A DNA stretch of 53,451 nucleotides from Bdellovibrionaceae bacterium UBA2316. Its GTDB lineage: Bacteria > Bdellovibrionota > Bdellovibrionia > Bdellovibrionales > Bdellovibrionaceae. Where the stretch lies: contig DDVI01000104.1 in assembly GCA_002345205.1 (NCBI GenBank), forward strand, positions 39,790 through 93,240, given 5' to 3'. The position numbers and the translations under genes were made by a program. Shown here in pieces: positions 15,956-24,780 of this stretch. Below the pieces are notes generated by a model. The model did no database searches. It saw only the letters and a list, made by a program, of their open reading frames with translations, and was not told where the DNA came from. Positions within the stretch are counted from its first letter, which is position 1, and every line of letters starts with the position of its first letter.

Positions 15956-17458
15956 TTAGCTTTTTTGGCCCAAGAATATCCGGGCGTCTTCAATAGGTTC
16001 GTGGTTTTCAAGGCGAATAGCTCCGTCATCTGTGAATTTCAAAACGGACTCATAATAAGGTCCTCCGCGATCACCAAATTCATCAGATACTTCATTTACA
16101 AAATCAATTAAGTTCGATTTTTTCCAGATGTACAGAAACCCTTGGTGACTCAAGGCCATTTGTTCATGCTCATCTTTCCAAAGGTATAACTCGTTTTTAT
16201 TAAGGGCATCGGGGCAGGGAAATATTTGATCACTGGGAATGCCATAGAAATCTTTTACGTAAGTTTCCGGCGATTTAAAAGCGTAATGTTTGGATGGGTT
16301 AAACTTTGAAATGAATTTTGTTTTTCTTAACAAACACTGACGAAAAAAAATATTGGTCAGTACTATCCAGCCGGTGCCCTCGGACCCAGAATATGAAATT
16401 TCCATTGTAAAAGAAGGGGACTTTAGTTCAAAAAAAGTACTCCAGTCCGGACGAAAATCAACCTCACACGGGCCTTTGCTTTGCGTACTCCATTTCCGAA
16501 AGATTTCTTTTATTTTATTTAAGTCGCTTAAGCCATTTACAGTTGAAAAATTGAAGAAGAAACTTTTTGCTGGAAACCGAGAATCAAAACGATAATCTTC
16601 GCTGATTTCAATTTGATCAAAGTACATATTTCCAATTTGCACATGCTTTAACGTTTCGGGTTCAAGTGGTAAGTCTTCCCAAGCGATAAGCTGCCCATTT
16701 AGTTTAATTCCACTTTCGGCATTTTTAAAATCAAAACCGTCGCTACTCGGTATTTGAATATCGCCAAACTTGGATACAATGGTTAGCTCGACAGGTTCAG
16801 GCGAATTCAAAAAAGATGGTAACGTATTCCTATTCAAATAACCGTGTTTTATGAGCTCTTGATAGAACGGATGGGATGCCTCGTCCGGTAAGCAAATATG
16901 ATAGGATTCGGTTGCTGTCGTTTTTACGACAGCTTCCAAGTACGGAACTTCAAACGTATTTATCGCACGTTTAGAAAAATGAACTTTTTGAAGTTGGTCC
17001 CATCTCATGTGAACGGGATTGTCCCGATATTTAAAATCGAAACCGACTTCATTGATTGAATCGATAGTATCATGGATTCTTTCAATTTTTGGTGAAGTAA
17101 ATGACGATGGATTTTTCCAGAAAAAATTTATTTTTGTCCAACTTGTTTTTATTTCTAAAGGAGTATCAAAGAAAACAGCTTCCCATGAACCGGCTTGAAA
17201 TCGACCTTCTATTAAATCAAATAAAATTTCTCGGCGATTCCAGCCCGTGCGCGGAAGTAATGATGAAAGGGCCGGGCGGAATTTGTACTCGTAAGTAAAG
17301 GCACGTTTGCCGTCAGGGCTAACTAACGGCAGCGCAAATCTTTGGTCCTTCCCCCAATCAATGCCGGCTAAGCGGATACTGTATAAATAAATAATATCGC
17401 TGCGATCTACTAAGCGGTGTGCGAAACGATTATAGAGTTGTAGGTTATTTTGAATCAT
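15956..17458 (-). CDS. Protein of unknown function, last gene of the cre-like operon
   Basis: I choose the ATG at 17458, four bases after the CreC-like kinase stop, over a start inside the kinase gene. The 500-residue product has no signal peptide or membrane segment and is rich in aromatic residues and strands (Trp, Phe and Tyr throughout). A SMI1-like ending is possible (ALSHQGFLYIWKK, then GDRGGPYYESVLKF), but I am not sure of it. The tight spacing suggests it is an output or accessory of the kinase-regulator pair. Confidence 0.6.
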   Translation of the reverse strand: MIQNNLQLYNRFAHRLVDRSDIIYLYSIRLAGIDWGKDQRFALPLVSPDGKRAFTYEYKFRPALSSLLPRTGWNRREILFDLIEGRFQAGSWEAVFFDTPLEIKTSWTKINFFWKNPSSFTSPKIERIHDTIDSINEVGFDFKYRDNPVHMRWDQLQKVHFSKRAINTFEVPYLEAVVKTTATESYHICLPDEASHPFYQELIKHGYLNRNTLPSFLNSPEPVELTIVSKFGDIQIPSSDGFDFKNAESGIKLNGQLIAWEDLPLEPETLKHVQIGNMYFDQIEISEDYRFDSRFPAKSFFFNFSTVNGLSDLNKIKEIFRKWSTQSKGPCEVDFRPDWSTFFELKSPSFTMEISYSGSEGTGWIVLTNIFFRQCLLRKTKFISKFNPSKHYAFKSPETYVKDFYGIPSDQIFPCPDALNKNELYLWKDEHEQMALSHQGFLYIWKKSNLIDFVNEVSDEFGDRGGPYYESVLKFTDDGAIRLENHEPIEDARIFLGQKS

Positions 17459-17462
17459 GAAA

Positions 17463-18896
17463 CTAAATCTTTCTTGGGAATTCGATAGTGACACAGGTGC
17501 CGTGTCCATTATTCACGGGACTTGCGATATTAATACGGCCTCTATGAAGTTCGATAACTTCTTTCACGAAACTTAAACCTAAGCCCGAGCTTTTACGTTT
17601 GGTATCAGGACGTTCCAGTGAATAAAATTTTTCAAATATACGATCTTTAGCAAAGTCCGGAATGCCGGCGCCTTGATCGATAATTTTAATGGTAATCATT
17701 TCATTAGAACGCTCGGCCGTAATATCGATGTGACTGCCACGTTCTGAAAATTCGATCGCATTTTGAATTAAGTTACGGAAGGCTTGAAACAACAATAAGC
17801 GATCTCCTTTGATCAGTTGTGTAAGCTTAGTATTCACATCGATTGTTATGTCTTTTGGTTTCCAAAATCCTACCAGCGCTTCGCGTGTTTCGTTTAAGAC
17901 TTCGATTGGATCGATATCTATTTTTTGGTCGAGTTCACGTTTAGATTCCAAGGCGGCAATTTTTAAAAGTTGCTCTAGTAATACATGTGATCGATTGGAT
18001 TCTTCGATAATGTTTTTCAAAAATCGTTTCTGCTGATCGCGATCGATTTCTTCAAGGCATAGTTCGGCAGCGCCCTTGATTGCAGTTAGGGGGCTTTTCA
18101 ATTCGTGAGTTAGCGTCTGAGTGTATTTTTCAACCGTCTTTTTTCCTTCCAAAGATACGCGCATTTTTTCAAAGGCTTCACCCAGGTGACGCACTTCCTT
18201 GATTTTGGATTGTGGCAATAGGCCTCGGCGTCCTTCTGAAACATCGAGAGCATACGTCCGCAAACGTTCTAGGGGTAAAGTGATCCATAACATGATCAAC
18301 CCACCGATTAAGCCTAAGGCAATGACGGAAAACAAACCACCCATGAACATACGATTCAAAGCTTGATCTAAGAACATCAAAATGCTGCTTTCTGTTTTGT
18401 ATACGGTAGCTGCCCCTACGATTTTTGAATCCAGTATGATAGGGGCCGCAACATAGTAAACAGAGGACCGCGAGACCTTGGAATCTAAACGAGTAGAGCG
18501 CGCGCCATATTCACCACGTAAAGTTCGATATACATCGTTCCACTGAGAAAAGTTCATTCCTATTTGGTCGGGTTTGGTCGAGTAGATCACAACACCATTT
18601 AAATCCGTGATGTACAACTCAAGGGCCGGGGTTTGTTTAACAAAATCAAAAATCTTGGCGTTGATGGCGTGAGTTTTATATTGCTTAAAAACTTGATCCA
18701 AAGATTTAAAACCATCAGCAGACAATCGATGAGCTTCTGCATGAGCTGATATAACATGCGCATAGTCGACTAATATTTCTTCAACGACTTGGGAATAGCT
18801 ATTGCGAAGTTCGCCTCGAATCCATCGTGCAATTGCGAAAAATCCAATCAGTACAACTAGGCATAATGTCAAAAATAGGCGCCGACGTAGGCTCAC
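17463..18896 (-). CDS. creC: Sensor histidine kinase, CreC-like
   Basis: The 477-residue protein has an N-terminal membrane anchor, a periplasmic sensor of about 150 residues, a second membrane segment (about 187-210), a HAMP linker, the HisKA motif LTHELKSPLTAIKG (His at about 264), and an ATPase end with N-box, DQGAGIP and SSGLGLSFV. The GTG start overlaps the regulator's stop by four bases. The partner genes creB and creD in the same operon make CreC the best name. In E. coli CreC responds to carbon metabolism. Confidence 0.85.
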   Translation of the reverse strand: MSLRRRLFLTLCLVVLIGFFAIARWIRGELRNSYSQVVEEILVDYAHVISAHAEAHRLSADGFKSLDQVFKQYKTHAINAKIFDFVKQTPALELYITDLNGVVIYSTKPDQIGMNFSQWNDVYRTLRGEYGARSTRLDSKVSRSSVYYVAAPIILDSKIVGAATVYKTESSILMFLDQALNRMFMGGLFSVIALGLIGGLIMLWITLPLERLRTYALDVSEGRRGLLPQSKIKEVRHLGEAFEKMRVSLEGKKTVEKYTQTLTHELKSPLTAIKGAAELCLEEIDRDQQKRFLKNIIEESNRSHVLLEQLLKIAALESKRELDQKIDIDPIEVLNETREALVGFWKPKDITIDVNTKLTQLIKGDRLLLFQAFRNLIQNAIEFSERGSHIDITAERSNEMITIKIIDQGAGIPDFAKDRIFEKFYSLERPDTKRKSSGLGLSFVKEVIELHRGRINIASPVNNGHGTCVTIEFPRKI

Positions 18897-19576
18897 GATT
18901 CATCCTTGATGGAATAACCAAGGCCTCGATGAGTCTGAATCAATTCATCATCCGTGATTTGTTTTAATTTAGCGCGAATGACTTTGATATGCGTATCGAT
19001 TGTGCGCTCGAGGCTCATGTCCGGTTCATGCCAAACGCGATCCATGATTTGCGATCGGGAAAACACGCGCCCAGGATGTTCTAACAGGAATTTTAAAATG
19101 CCAAATTCATAGCGTCGTAAATCTAAATCGACATTTTGATATTTTATTTGAAAACGATCTTCAAAAATTGAAAAGCCTTTGATTTTTTTAGCTTCGGTTG
19201 CTGGTGATGTATCGCCATAGCGGCGGAAGAATGCACGAATACGGGCCGTTACCTCACGGGGGCTAAAGGGCTTAGTAATATAATCATCGGCGCCTAATTC
19301 AAGGCCCAGGATTTTATCGACTTCATCCGCCCGCGCGGTTAAAAAGAAAATCGGAATTTTGCTGCTGGCTCGAATGTCTTTGCAGACATCAAAACCATTT
19401 TTATCTGGTAAACCGACATCAAGAATAACTAAGTCGAAAGTTCCGCTACTGAATTTCTTCAAACCATCCATCGCGGTGGATGAATGTTCACACTGAATGC
19501 CCTCGGTTTTAAGAGCGTACTTTAGATTTTCAGCGATATTGTTTTCATCTTCGAACAAAAGAACTCGTGTCGACAT
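18893..19576 (-). CDS. creB: OmpR-family response regulator, CreB-like
   Basis: It has a receiver domain (LLFEDENNIAENLKYAL, VILDVGLPDKNG with the phospho-acceptor Asp, and the TKPF Lys) and a C-terminal winged helix (LRRYEFGILKFLLEHPGRVFSR...RTIDTHIKVIRAKL). I use the ATG at 19576, where the family starts; a TTG at 19615 that overlaps the previous stop has a better ribosome site and remains possible. About 227 residues. The exact TTCAC-N6-TTCAC site before creD is the known CreB target, so it probably regulates its own operon. Confidence 0.85.
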   Translation of the reverse strand: MSTRVLLFEDENNIAENLKYALKTEGIQCEHSSTAMDGLKKFSSGTFDLVILDVGLPDKNGFDVCKDIRASSKIPIFFLTARADEVDKILGLELGADDYITKPFSPREVTARIRAFFRRYGDTSPATEAKKIKGFSIFEDRFQIKYQNVDLDLRRYEFGILKFLLEHPGRVFSRSQIMDRVWHEPDMSLERTIDTHIKVIRAKLKQITDDELIQTHRGLGYSIKDES

Positions 19577-19607
19577 AGTGTCTATGATTCTAAGCACGCC
19601 CGTAGAT

Positions 19608-20114
19608 TTATTCAAGCTGGGTCTCCCAATCAGTAGTTTTTAGTTTCTTAACGCTGCAGGGAGGCAACGTGTAATTGGAAACCAGATGCCATTGTGATCG
19701 CGCCGTTGGATGAAGTTCTATGTGTACGGATCGGCCACCGAGTTTCATTTCATTTTGATGGATATCTACCGTGGCCGTGTCAGGATAGTAAATTACAAGT
19801 GTATCGTTAGACTCCCATTTTAATTCAAAATCAAACAAGCACGAGTTTTGATCATAACGATAAATATTGCCAAGCAGTTGGTCTGAACCCATCAGTTGAT
19901 TACGATTCTCTAGAGTAATTCGGTGCGAAATGCCTTCGGTTTCAGGGTCACCCGTCTTGGTTTTCCGCGCGACGAGTGCGCCGTCAGGAGACAGCGCCGA
20001 TTCTAAAATTGTGACTTTAGGTTTTGTGAACCAGATAAATCCAAACAAAGTAACTGCTAGAAGAAGGATCAAAATACCGAACGTGATAAGAGCGCTTTTA
20101 AATAGGTTTTTCAT
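19608..20114 (-). CDS. Membrane-anchored protein within the cre-like operon
   Basis: The start at 20114 follows a clear AGGAG site. The 168-residue product has one N-terminal membrane segment (residues 5-25), then about 140 residues, mostly strands, outside the membrane. Phrases such as SPDGALVARKTKTGDPETEG resemble periplasmic beta-rich proteins. No family recognised. It lies between creD and creB, a place where E. coli has no gene, so it may be a lineage-specific part of the system. Confidence 0.6.
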   Translation of the reverse strand: MKNLFKSALITFGILILLLAVTLFGFIWFTKPKVTILESALSPDGALVARKTKTGDPETEGISHRITLENRNQLMGSDQLLGNIYRYDQNSCLFDFELKWESNDTLVIYYPDTATVDIHQNEMKLGGRSVHIELHPTARSQWHLVSNYTLPPCSVKKLKTTDWETQLE

Positions 20115-20124
20115 GGGAAACTCC

Positions 20125-21378
20125 TTAAGCCATTTTGTTGTCATGAGTTTTGAATGAGCCTGAATACCAATCGAATTTTCTAGTGATCGTCATGAAGATG
20201 GCTAACGCTGTAAACAATCCGATTGAACCAATCAGGAACGCACTTTCTTCTAGGGACAACAACACGTAGAAAAATCCGCTCAGTACCAGTTGTTCGGTCA
20301 AAATCATTTTTACGAATTTTGTGTCGTTCAGGAAACCGCGAACATAGAACACGATTAATCCTGTAACCGCGCCGGATGAAATGAGATAGGCGATATCGAA
20401 ACCGATCGATTCTGAAATCGCTAGTAGAAGTAGATAAAATATACTGATGGATAATCCGATTAAACCATACTGCAAAGGATGGATTTTGGCTTTGCTCATG
20501 AATTCAACAATAAACACCAGTAAGAATGTTAAAGCGATAAACAGAATGCCATATTTAACCGCGCGTTCGATCATGGTGTAGTCGGTACCAATCCATAGGT
20601 GATTCAAACCGATCGATTTGCCGGAACGTGAGCTATCTTGATTTTTTTGTAGAGTGTTTAGCGTCCAAGACGCTTCAAAACCTTTCGGTGATAATTTAGT
20701 TTCGGTAGGTAGAACGTCGTCGACGAATTTGGGTTTAGGCCAGTTGCCAGTCATGGAAACTTTATCCTGATCAGACTTCGATTCGTAGCTGACGGTCCCA
20801 GTTCCACGTGCAACGAGTTCAATTTCCAGCTGACCAGAAAAAAAGTTTTTACTGGGTAATTCATTTATGGTCAATTGAATGCCGTCATTCATCAGTGTTC
20901 CTTTAAGTTCTTTGCCGCTGGTTAGATCTTTGATTTTAAAACTTTGAACGGAAGCGATCGGGTGGATGGGAATAAATAGATGATCGACTCGGGAAAGTAT
21001 TATATTAGGGGACTCTTTTTTTTTCGCAGTAACTGCGGGCGCCGAAAATAGGACTTTAGTTTTTAAAGTAGCGACATAAACCGGAACGGGGAAGACACCA
21101 CGTTTTTTCTCTTTACTGTCGACGTGGATGTTTGTTTCGCTAGAGGTCGGATAGTGAGTTTGTTCGGCAACCAAGATCGCAGGTGAGCCAAGGGAAATAT
21201 TTCCACCCCAGCCTTTAGCGACTTCCTTTTGTGCAATGGTTTCATATTCCCGGCGACTGTTGATCTGATTTTCTACTAGTGACAGCGGAATTAACAGGAC
21301 TGCGGCAAGTCCCAAAATGAGAAGGACCTTTTTAGTTACGGCGTTTATTTCAATCTTTGGTTTGTTTTCATATTCCAT
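20125..21378 (-). CDS. creD: Inner-membrane protein CreD
   Basis: The start at 21378 (MEYENKPK) follows AGGAGA. The 417-residue product matches CreD: one N-terminal membrane segment, a large periplasmic region (GWGG at about 67, then VPVYVATL, SFKIKDLTSGKEL and LNHLWIGTDYTMIERAVKYG), and a C-terminal set of about five membrane segments with the conserved HPLQYGLIG. In E. coli CreD is induced by CreBC and protects against envelope stress and colicin E2. It is the first gene of this operon and is preceded by a cre-tag. Confidence 0.9.
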   Translation of the reverse strand: MEYENKPKIEINAVTKKVLLILGLAAVLLIPLSLVENQINSRREYETIAQKEVAKGWGGNISLGSPAILVAEQTHYPTSSETNIHVDSKEKKRGVFPVPVYVATLKTKVLFSAPAVTAKKKESPNIILSRVDHLFIPIHPIASVQSFKIKDLTSGKELKGTLMNDGIQLTINELPSKNFFSGQLEIELVARGTGTVSYESKSDQDKVSMTGNWPKPKFVDDVLPTETKLSPKGFEASWTLNTLQKNQDSSRSGKSIGLNHLWIGTDYTMIERAVKYGILFIALTFLLVFIVEFMSKAKIHPLQYGLIGLSISIFYLLLLAISESIGFDIAYLISSGAVTGLIVFYVRGFLNDTKFVKMILTEQLVLSGFFYVLLSLEESAFLIGSIGLFTALAIFMTITRKFDWYSGSFKTHDNKMA

Positions 21379-21418
21379 GTGTTTCTCCTTAAACCTAGTA
21401 TCAGGTATCAAGAAGAAA

Positions 21419-21450
21419 CTAATACGAACCGAATGTGAACTTTGTGTGAA
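21419..21450 (-). promoter_or_regulatory. cre-tag and -10 element of the creD operon
   Basis: On the minus strand TTCACACAAAGTTCAC (21450-21435) is an exact match to the E. coli CreB site TTCAC-N6-TTCAC, an 11-bp direct repeat. A TATTAG -10-like hexamer lies at 21424-21419, ten bases further on. This is the spacing of OmpR/PhoB-class activated promoters that lack a -35. The creD ATG is 41 bp downstream of the -10. Confidence 0.75.
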
Positions 21451-21472
21451 ATATGATTAAGAATCGATAAGT

Positions 21473-21499
21473 GCCCCCGCAGATCGTCTCTGCGAGGGC
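21473..21499 (-). terminator. GC-rich hairpin after hsp20
   Basis: GCCC and CGCAGA arms pair with TCTGCG and GGGC around a 5-nt loop (one mismatch). It lies 20 bp past the hsp20 stop and before the creD promoter. There is no U-tract, so it may be a transcript-end stabiliser rather than an intrinsic terminator. Confidence 0.4.
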
Positions 21500-21517
21500 G
21501 GATCGTTGAGCGGGAGA

Positions 21518-22021
21518 TTAAGATACCTTAGATGCGGTTACATCTTTTAGTTCTTGGTTGGTTTTTTTAGAGCCTAATAATTTCTCGAAGAAATTCGGTT
21601 TTCCAGATTGAATCTGGATTTGGCGCGGTTTCGCGGCTGGCGTTTTTGGAAGATACAGTTCCAGCACGCCGCTTTCATAGCGCGCTTCAATTTTGTCAGC
21701 ATCAACGGCCTCTGGTAACGAAAAGCTTCGTTTAAAATAGCCATTAGATTTTCCCGAAGTCGCACGCTTACGCTCGCCAGAAATAGTTAATACATCATTC
21801 GCCATTTCGATCTTGATATCGTCTTGTCTCAGGCCAGGAAGATCGACACTCATTAGATAATAATCGCCAGATTCAGTAATTTCTGATGCTGGGCTAAATG
21901 TTCGTTCGCTATAATATTTATTTGTAACCGAATGACTCCAGTCATCCAAAAACCTATCCATTTCACTCCAAATATCAGAAGTGAAACCGCGAGTTGGAAT
22001 ATAAGTAGTTAACATTCTCAT
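21518..22021 (-). CDS. Small heat shock protein Hsp20
   Basis: The 167-residue protein has the alpha-crystallin domain: PASEITESGDYYLMSVDLPG, VLTISGERK, GYFKRSFSLPEAVDADKIEA and GVLELYLPK. These are ATP-independent cytoplasmic chaperones that hold unfolded proteins. The C-terminal extension lacks a clean I-x-I motif, but QIQIQ may serve. It is coupled by a 4-bp overlap to a small membrane-protein gene. The promoter at 22624-22651 probably drives the three-gene unit. Confidence 0.9.
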   Translation of the reverse strand: MRMLTTYIPTRGFTSDIWSEMDRFLDDWSHSVTNKYYSERTFSPASEITESGDYYLMSVDLPGLRQDDIKIEMANDVLTISGERKRATSGKSNGYFKRSFSLPEAVDADKIEARYESGVLELYLPKTPAAKPRQIQIQSGKPNFFEKLLGSKKTNQELKDVTASKVS

Positions 22022-22221
22022 TTCATACCTCCTTCAAATATTTTAGATTGCTTATTAGAAATTGTGTTTTGAGTTATAACTTTGTCAAGTTCAAGCGGGT
22101 CCCTAATACCTGCATCAGCATTGAGGCGGGTATCAGCGCTGCACATAATAGTGAACAGGGCGATAAAGCCTGTGGTTACAAAAAATCGATGCAAAAATTT
22201 GAGCCAGAATGAAATATCCAT
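22018..22221 (-). CDS. Small single-pass or exported protein
   Basis: The 67-residue product has one hydrophobic segment (FVTTGFIALFTIMCSAD, about residues 13-29) and a short polar tail. It may be cleaved after Ala or remain anchored. No family. The stop overlaps the hsp20 start by four bases, which suggests a shared transcript and coupled translation with the chaperone. A role in envelope stress is only a guess from position. Confidence 0.5.
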   Translation of the reverse strand: MDISFWLKFLHRFFVTTGFIALFTIMCSADTRLNADAGIRDPLELDKVITQNTISNKQSKIFEGGMK

Positions 22222-22233
22222 AAGCGTCCTCCA

Positions 22234-22554
22234 TTACGCACTCATTGGCTGAAGTGAAAATCCTTGGTTAATCGTTTTTCTAAAAACTTCTAAATCAAAA
22301 TTTTTGGTGATGTCCTGAATGGAAATAGCTTCGTTTTTTTCAAGGCGCGCCGTCTTAACGCATAGAACGTTAGGTTCCTTAAGGTAGCCTTTAACCACAA
22401 TCCGTTCCCACGTGTGGCGAGCAAGCAGTGCCAATAGATCTCTTGGTACATCCAAGTAAAAATAGGCATCCTCAGTAATCAGTTTATATTTGTAGTTTTG
22501 TTTGTTGTTAGCCGGTTGTAAAATACCGGCCACTACTTTTGTAAAAGTCTGCAT
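22234..22554 (-). CDS. Small cytoplasmic protein, first gene of the hsp20 operon
   Basis: The 106-residue product has no signal peptide and contains a strand-rich middle (YKYKLITEDAYFYLDV, then RIVVKGYLKEPNVLCVKTARL) that could be a small OB-like barrel; this is a guess from the pattern only. It starts right after a consensus sigma-70-type promoter and is 12 bp before the next gene. No family recognised. Confidence 0.55.
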   Translation of the reverse strand: MQTFTKVVAGILQPANNKQNYKYKLITEDAYFYLDVPRDLLALLARHTWERIVVKGYLKEPNVLCVKTARLEKNEAISIQDITKNFDLEVFRKTINQGFSLQPMSA

Positions 22555-22623
22555 AAATAACCTCCATCAAGTTAAAATAAATTTAAATTAAATGAATTCA
22601 TCTATGTGTATTTCTAAAAATAC

Positions 22624-22651
22624 AAAATAATATTTCCAAAAAAAATGTCAA
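22624..22651 (-). promoter_or_regulatory. Sigma-70-type promoter of the hsp20 operon
   Basis: On the minus strand TTGACA (22651-22646), a 16-bp T-rich spacer and TATTTT (22629-22624) precede the ATG at 22554 by about 70 bp. The CCTTGACA also partly resembles a heat-shock -35, but no CCCAT-type -10 is present. Confidence 0.6.
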
Positions 22652-22714
22652 GGTGATGGAACTAAAAATTTTTAGATTTGATTTTTATCATACCGGTGGT
22701 TTCAAATTGAAACA

Positions 22715-24058
22715 CTACCAACGTCGACGCCGGGCACGGCGCTTACGGCGACGGATCGGCTGGAAGCCACCGTTACGTAATGCTGATTCCGCCGATAATT
22801 TTAGCGACGCATGCAAGTCTTCTAAGCGGGCTTTATCGTGCAATAAACGTTTCTTACTTTCCATATAAGGTTCTGATATTTGGCGTTCTAACTTTTTATA
22901 GGATTTCAATGCGGAAAATCCCCATGCTGGGTGAGACAGATTGCCGGCTTGGGAATCCCGAATTCGTGAAAATTCTTTTTTCAGTAATTCAGAACCGTGT
23001 TTCAATTCCGAATATGTCACTTCGTCGTATTGTTTAAGTGAAATTAGAACTTGCAGATACAGATTCTGCAACGATGATACATTTACGTCATTATAGGCCA
23101 GCTGGATTTTTTTCCACAGACGATCCAGCCACGGCTTTTTTACCACCATAAACTCTTTGGATAGTTTATCGGGATGAATTTTTAACATCAAACGACGGTA
23201 AAAAATTTTAGCTAATTCTGAGTCTTCGGTTTGCTTCGGCTTAGTTTTTGGTTTGGATCGCATAAATGGATCTTCAAAATGCCGAGCAAAATCAAAATCC
23301 TCATCGTCTTCTACGCCCGCGTCTTCACGCGCCTTATCGGTGGCGCGGTTTAGTAAATCGTCTAAACTCATCCCGAATTCTTTTTGAAATCCTTTATTGA
23401 ATGTTTTTTTAATTTTCGGCGGTGTCGCATTCCATATTTTTAAAATCAAATCAAAGCGATACGTTTCTAAACAAATTGTCACGCATTGGATAAGTAACAT
23501 TAGCCCATCAGACGGATCTTTCATAATCTTGCGGATTTCTTTTTCAGACATTGCTTCATAGATATCAAGTTCACGTTCGTGATACGCACGCGCATCGCTA
23601 ATTTTTTCTTCCGCATGCTGACGTTGTTCTTCCTCAGAGAGTTCGTCTTCGGCAAATGGTTCGTCATCATCCAGATTGCCGTCAATAGCGCGCTGGCGAC
23701 CATCGCGAATTTTTTGAATCTGTTCGCGTTCGCGTTCAGTGCCGTTGCTGAACTTTTCTTCTTCCTGTGCCATCAGGTAATAGGCTTCTGGTAGTGTGAT
23801 GTTTTGGTCTTCGGCGGTATAAATGATCCAATTGTGGAATTCTGCTAGTTTGCGATAGACTTCAAATATTTGGTCGATTTCTTTTTGATAGATTTGTGAG
23901 GTCAACGTATACCATTCATTATAAAGCTTTAAATCTTTATCTTGGAAGCGCTGAATTTCAATTTCGAGGCTTTCTATTTTTTCATGCCACGCTTCAAGAT
24001 CTTCAATAGCTTTTTGAATCAAAGGTTTTTGATCAATCCAAATTATGTTTTTCGTCAT
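22715..24058 (-). CDS. Large J-domain-like (DnaJ-type) protein
   Basis: A J-domain-like segment lies in the middle of the chain, with YRRLMLKIHPDKLSKE (HPD at residues 295-297) and a following helix WKKIQLAYND. HPD is the Hsp70-stimulating motif. The N-terminal 170 residues are very charged and probably coiled coil. The C-terminus ends in an Arg-rich tail (RRRKRRARRRRW), which may bind nucleic acid or acidic partners. The start is the ATG at 24058. It lies upstream of the hsp20 unit on the same strand. Hsp70 cochaperone activity is inferred; no Gly/Phe or zinc part of DnaJ is present. Confidence 0.65.
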   Translation of the reverse strand: MTKNIIWIDQKPLIQKAIEDLEAWHEKIESLEIEIQRFQDKDLKLYNEWYTLTSQIYQKEIDQIFEVYRKLAEFHNWIIYTAEDQNITLPEAYYLMAQEEEKFSNGTEREREQIQKIRDGRQRAIDGNLDDDEPFAEDELSEEEQRQHAEEKISDARAYHERELDIYEAMSEKEIRKIMKDPSDGLMLLIQCVTICLETYRFDLILKIWNATPPKIKKTFNKGFQKEFGMSLDDLLNRATDKAREDAGVEDDEDFDFARHFEDPFMRSKPKTKPKQTEDSELAKIFYRRLMLKIHPDKLSKEFMVVKKPWLDRLWKKIQLAYNDVNVSSLQNLYLQVLISLKQYDEVTYSELKHGSELLKKEFSRIRDSQAGNLSHPAWGFSALKSYKKLERQISEPYMESKKRLLHDKARLEDLHASLKLSAESALRNGGFQPIRRRKRRARRRRW

Positions 24059-24103
24059 GATAGTTATTCTTACACCCAAGTTTGCAAATACACCATTACC
24101 GTT

Positions 24104-24133
24104 TTATGTAAATTTATGAAAAAATTTACATAA
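24104..24133. promoter_or_regulatory. Perfect 12-bp inverted repeat between the J-domain gene and nrfH
   Basis: TTATGTAAATTT and AAATTTACATAA flank a 6-nt spacer, about 45 bp upstream of the J-domain gene start. It looks like a dimeric repressor operator. Whether it serves the J-domain gene or nrfH (195 bp away) cannot be told. Confidence 0.5.
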
Positions 24134-24327
24134 GCCGTAACACTTTACACGGCTATCTCCTGTTAGTCTGTACGTTTTGTGTAGCCGCATTTTGAAACCT
24201 CCATCATGTGGAATTTAATACCAGTAAATTTGGTCAATAAAAAAACTTCAAATTGGCAAAAAAATAAATTTACAAAGTTTATTTAAGTTTAGTAGTTTGT
24301 TGATAGACAGATTAACGGAAGACAAAT

Positions 24328-24780
24328 TTGAAACTGACAGTATTTTTAATTTTTTTGGGAGTTATGGTGGGCGCACCTGTAGGAACTGGGCTCGCTACAT
24401 TTATTTTTGCTGATGGGCATTCCTATTTGTCCAGTAACCCGAAAGCCTGCGTTAACTGTCATATTATGCAATCGCAATTTGACTCGTGGCAGGCCTCGTC
24501 TCATAAAACGATTGCGGCGTGTAATGATTGTCATTCTAATGGAAATATTATCGAAAAGTATTCTCAGAAAGCTGTAAATGGATTTTTACACTCGTTTGCG
24601 TTTACCACGGGATATTTTCACGAACCGATTAGAATTAAAGGTTTTAATAAAAATATAACTCAAAGATCCTGCCTTTCTTGTCATGAAAGTTTTGTAGGTT
24701 CGACTCATTTGGCGAATGAGGGGCTAAAAAATAGATTTTGCACCGACTGTCATAAAGAAGTCGGACATAGGAAGTGGTAA
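24328..24780 (+). CDS. nrfH: NrfH, membrane quinol dehydrogenase of nitrite reductase
   Basis: The 150-residue protein has one N-terminal membrane anchor and four haem c motifs (CVNCH, CNDCH, CLSCH, CTDCH), which is the NrfH pattern. NrfH takes electrons from the quinol pool and hands them to NrfA. The FADGHSYLSSNPKACVNCHIM region is typical. It starts with TTG after GGAAG. The gene abuts nrfA with no gap (the stop at 24778-24780 is followed by the nrfA ATG). Confidence 0.9.
   Translation: MKLTVFLIFLGVMVGAPVGTGLATFIFADGHSYLSSNPKACVNCHIMQSQFDSWQASSHKTIAACNDCHSNGNIIEKYSQKAVNGFLHSFAFTTGYFHEPIRIKGFNKNITQRSCLSCHESFVGSTHLANEGLKNRFCTDCHKEVGHRKW

Noticed and set aside
24285..24320. FNR box before nrfH
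   Set aside because: TTGATAGACAGATTAA has one good half only; the second half does not match ATCAA.
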